NCBI RefSeq assembly: GCF_004360155.1
Contig: NZ_SAIS01000001.1
Coordinates: forward strand, 620,001 to 684,000
Origin: Paraglaciecola marina
GTDB lineage: Bacteria; Pseudomonadota; Gammaproteobacteria; Enterobacterales; Alteromonadaceae
Direction of reading: 5' to 3'
Length of the DNA: 64,000 bases
Positions 61,657 through 64,000 of this stretch are shown piece by piece. Numbering within the stretch: the first letter of the stretch is position 1; each line of letters starts with the position of its first letter. The position numbers were made by a program, and so were the translations under genes. The notes beneath the pieces were generated by a model, which worked only from the letters and a program-made list of their open reading frames with translations, searched no databases and was not told the DNA's origin.

Positions 61657-63840
61657 ATGATTTTACGTTTTAAAACTCTTTTTGGTGTTTTGGCTTTGGT
61701 AAGTCTTTTTTCATGTGGGGGAGGGGGAAGCATTTCCAGAGATGATGATGACACCACTACAGATACTGATACAGATGTCTCAGTGACAACCACAATAGAG
61801 TTAACATTAACAGATGCTAATGGAGATGTTTCATCGGAATTAGCAGAAGGTACTCCATTAACTTTAACCGCACTTGTGTATGACTCTAACGGTGACCCAG
61901 TAACCGATAGTTTAATTACTTACTCCTTTCAACCTGAAGGGCTAGCAGAATTTGGTAATGATGCGGGTACGGCTTCTACCAACAGCAATGGTGTAGCTAC
62001 AATAGAAATTTTAGTAGGCGCGAGTTCTGGGGCAGGACTGATAACCGCGCTACTTGATTCTGGTGAAACAGAAACAACTACTTACAATTCAACCGGTACT
62101 ACACAAGTTAGTGAACAACCTGCATCATTAGACTTATATGCCAGTGCTATCCAACTCGCATCAAGTGGTACAGATGAAATAGAATTAATTGCTTTAGTTA
62201 AAGATGCAAATAATGTGTTGCTTGAAGGTATAGATGTAACTTTTTCGGCAGATTCAGGTGCCAGTTTACAAATAACACAAGGTACAACTGAAGCAGACGG
62301 AACAGCAAGAGCAACTTTAACCACCCAAAATAACCAAGAAAATCGCACTATTGTCGTTTCAGCACAGTCCTCAGTGTTCTCTGAATCAATTGATATAGAT
62401 GTTGTCGGTACAGAGGTGAATGTTGATGCCGCGTCATCTGCTATTATCGATGCACCAGTCACAGTTACCATTAGTTTGGTAGACTCAGATGGGAATGGTA
62501 TTGAAAATGAACCCGTTACAGTTAGTACAATAAATGGAGTGGTAAGTGCTACGTCCGTAACCACAAACACGAGTGGACAAGCCTCTGTCCAATATTCTGG
62601 TAGTGTTTCAGGTACAGATACAGTCACCGCCACAGCACTTAATGCTGAAGGTAGCTTTGATATTGTTATCCAAGAGGATGACTTCTCTTTTACCGCGTTA
62701 CCAGCGCGTGAGGTAACGCTAAATGAACAGGTTACTCTTACCCTTACGTGGCTTAAAGATAGTGAAGCTTTTGCAGGGGGCACTGTATCTTTTACGACCT
62801 CCCGAGGTAACATAATAGCGTCGGATTCAATTACGGATGCAAACGGCCAAGTCACCGTAACCCTTGGTTCAGATAATGCAGGTTTTGCCTCTTTGTCAGC
62901 CACTGGTGTTGACGATGATGGTAATCAAGTAAGTGCATCAACTGAAGTTGAATTTATTGCAGCCGAAGCCAATAGTATTATTGTTGATGCGTCTCCTGAC
63001 TCAGTGGGTCCAGATGGTGAAACCAGTACCATCACTGCAGTGGTTCGAGACGAAGAAGGTAACCTAGTAAAAGGTAAAATAGTTAACTTTTTGGTAGACG
63101 ATGTTAGTGGTGGCAATATTTCTGTGAATCAAGCAACTACTGATAGCAGCGGCATCGCAACCACAGTTTATACATCAAATGCCGTGAGCACCTTTGAAGC
63201 TGTGAAAGTTTACGCTACCGTTGATGGATCATCTCCAGAGGTGTCTGAATTTGTAAGTTTAACTGTTGGTAACCGTGCATTTGATATCTCTATTGGTACT
63301 GGCAGATTGATTGAGATCCCTACTGATTCTTCATATTCAAAAGAGTTTTCAATTTTTGTAACGGACCCCAATTCAAATCCAGTTGAAAACGTAGACTTAT
63401 CTTTTTCTGCCACTCCACAGTCTTTTTCTTCTGGGGGTGTTTACCGAAAAGGCTATTGGGAATTTGATGAAGATCAAGATGTTTGGTATTCAATTGTCAC
63501 TGCTACCTGCGATAACGAGGACATAAATGGTAACGGCTTGTTAGATGAAGGAGAAGATGAGAATGGTGATGAACAGTTAACACCGGGTAATGTTGCTTCA
63601 ATTCCAGCAACGGGTTTAACCGACGAAAATGGTCAAATGTTAATTGATGTGAGTTATGCTAAACAGTTTGGTGCATGGGTAGATATAACCATTGCCGTCA
63701 ATGGCGAATCTGCGGGTAGTGAAGCATCAGAAACCCAAAACTTTAGTTTAACTGTTGCGTCTTCTGACCTAACAGATGAAACATCACCTCCCCCTAATAG
63801 CCCTTATGGAACAGGTGTTAATTGTAATGATGTTAATTAA
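61657..63840 (+). CDS. Ig-like (Big_1) repeat lipoprotein
   Basis: A 727-residue lipoprotein: lipobox LFSC then a Gly-rich and Asp/Thr-rich spacer (GGGGSISRDDDDTTTDTDTD), followed by five or so invasin-type Ig-like domains of roughly 95-110 residues with the repeated pattern D-x-G-x-A-x-(V/T)-x-(I/V/L). The last part (about 590-727) contains DEDQDVWYSIVT, a Ca-binding-like DINGNGLLDEGEDENGD segment and a Pro-rich end. Possible adhesin or surface stalk; function unknown. AGGAAAGG precedes the ATG. Confidence 0.85.
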   Translation: MILRFKTLFGVLALVSLFSCGGGGSISRDDDDTTTDTDTDVSVTTTIELTLTDANGDVSSELAEGTPLTLTALVYDSNGDPVTDSLITYSFQPEGLAEFGNDAGTASTNSNGVATIEILVGASSGAGLITALLDSGETETTTYNSTGTTQVSEQPASLDLYASAIQLASSGTDEIELIALVKDANNVLLEGIDVTFSADSGASLQITQGTTEADGTARATLTTQNNQENRTIVVSAQSSVFSESIDIDVVGTEVNVDAASSAIIDAPVTVTISLVDSDGNGIENEPVTVSTINGVVSATSVTTNTSGQASVQYSGSVSGTDTVTATALNAEGSFDIVIQEDDFSFTALPAREVTLNEQVTLTLTWLKDSEAFAGGTVSFTTSRGNIIASDSITDANGQVTVTLGSDNAGFASLSATGVDDDGNQVSASTEVEFIAAEANSIIVDASPDSVGPDGETSTITAVVRDEEGNLVKGKIVNFLVDDVSGGNISVNQATTDSSGIATTVYTSNAVSTFEAVKVYATVDGSSPEVSEFVSLTVGNRAFDISIGTGRLIEIPTDSSYSKEFSIFVTDPNSNPVENVDLSFSATPQSFSSGGVYRKGYWEFDEDQDVWYSIVTATCDNEDINGNGLLDEGEDENGDEQLTPGNVASIPATGLTDENGQMLIDVSYAKQFGAWVDITIAVNGESAGSEASETQNFSLTVASSDLTDETSPPPNSPYGTGVNCNDVN

Positions 63841-63870
63841 ACTAAATTAATCATTATTTAAAAAGTAAAC

Positions 63871-63899
63871 AATAAAGCTCGGTTAATCCGAGCTTTATT
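63871..63899. terminator. bidirectional terminator
   Basis: Perfect 12-bp stem AATAAAGCTCGG / CCGAGCTTTATT with loop TTAAT, serving the Ig-repeat gene and the convergent partial gene. Confidence 0.88.
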
Positions 63900-63916
63900 G
63901 TTTTAAATTTATAAGT

Positions 63917-64000
63917 CTAATCCTGCTGAAACGGGTATACGGAACCTAGTTTTAATAATTGAGTAAGTTCATCCAAAGCCGTTCTGGACTCGATTAATAA
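63917..64000 (-). CDS. 3' end of a gene cut by the window edge
   Basis: Minus-strand frame of 27 codons plus TAG, reading LLIESRTALDELTQLLKLGS then VYPFQQD, ending just before a terminator. Likely the C-terminus of a real protein, but it is not recognised. Confidence 0.5.
   Translation of the reverse strand, partial: LLIESRTALDELTQLLKLGSVYPFQQD

Noticed and set aside
62082-62903. Long minus-strand open frame opposite the Ig-repeat gene
   Set aside because: It lies wholly within the lipoprotein gene, has no ribosome-binding site and shows no recognisable domain; a shadow of codon bias.
1-64000. CRISPR arrays, insertion sequences, integrases or prophage
   Set aside because: No regularly spaced repeats, transposase motifs or phage genes seen. 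The only long direct repeats are the three tRNA-Asp genes.

Overview
The window looks like chromosomal DNA of a marine gammaproteobacterium of the order Alteromonadales (Paraglaciecola/Glaciecola/Alteromonas-like). This rests on the AT-rich composition, the large TonB-dependent receptors, an alginate-degradation locus with PL6 and PL7 lyases, and the msbA-lpxK-ycaR-kdsB, rnhA/dnaQ and lolDE neighbourhoods. Species is inference; there is no rRNA to place it.

Layout. 1-18 kb: polysaccharide (alginate) uptake and breakdown. A TonB-dependent receptor, an Nramp-fold transporter and a ManA-like isomerase come first. A long minus-strand run follows: TonB receptor, PL7, PL6, SDR, RbsD/FucU mutarotase, a second Nramp-fold transporter, gluconokinase and a second PL7. 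A divergent GntR/FCD regulator (18.4-19.2 kb) lies beside the second receptor. 19.2-25 kb: a THI5/NMT1-type ABC importer with a 2-oxoglutarate/Fe(II) oxygenase, divergent from an 8-oxoguanine-deaminase-like amidohydrolase; this looks like scavenging of an N-heterocycle. 25-31.7 kb: an unusual cassette of a leaderless M14 carboxypeptidase with fibronectin-like modules, two ATP-grasp ligases and a divergent M20 peptidase. 32-34.3 kb: CheY-CheC-histidine kinase. 34.4-43 kb: housekeeping (DUF2062, ComEC, TonB-domain protein, MsbA-LpxK-YcaR-KdsB-SDR). 43-53 kb: nitrate locus (NasT, NasS, a decayed kinase gene, NrtABC, an outer-membrane porin and a NIT-domain chemoreceptor). 53-64 kb: VOC protein, RnhA, DnaQ, TIGR03503-like protein, three identical tRNA-Asp genes, CNNM/CorC protein, LolD-LolE, a dicarboxylate/glutamate symporter and an Ig-repeat lipoprotein.

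How it fits together. Alginate is cut by the surface or periplasmic lipoprotein lyases, imported by the TonB receptor, and probably reduced and phosphorylated by the SDR and kinase. Both Nramp-fold transporters in this locus lack the metal-binding motifs of the family, so they may carry something other than metal. The second theme is nitrogen. I read good sigma-54 (-24/-12) promoter matches at five places: nasT, nrtA, the ABC-importer operon, the ATP-grasp operon and the M20 gene. NtrC-like dyads lie upstream at suitable distances for four of them. The nrtA leader additionally has a stem-loop followed by a strong terminator, the architecture expected for NasT (ANTAR) antitermination. The ATP-grasp/M14/M20 cassette, apparently under nitrogen control and with no pathway I can name, is the best candidate for an undescribed system.
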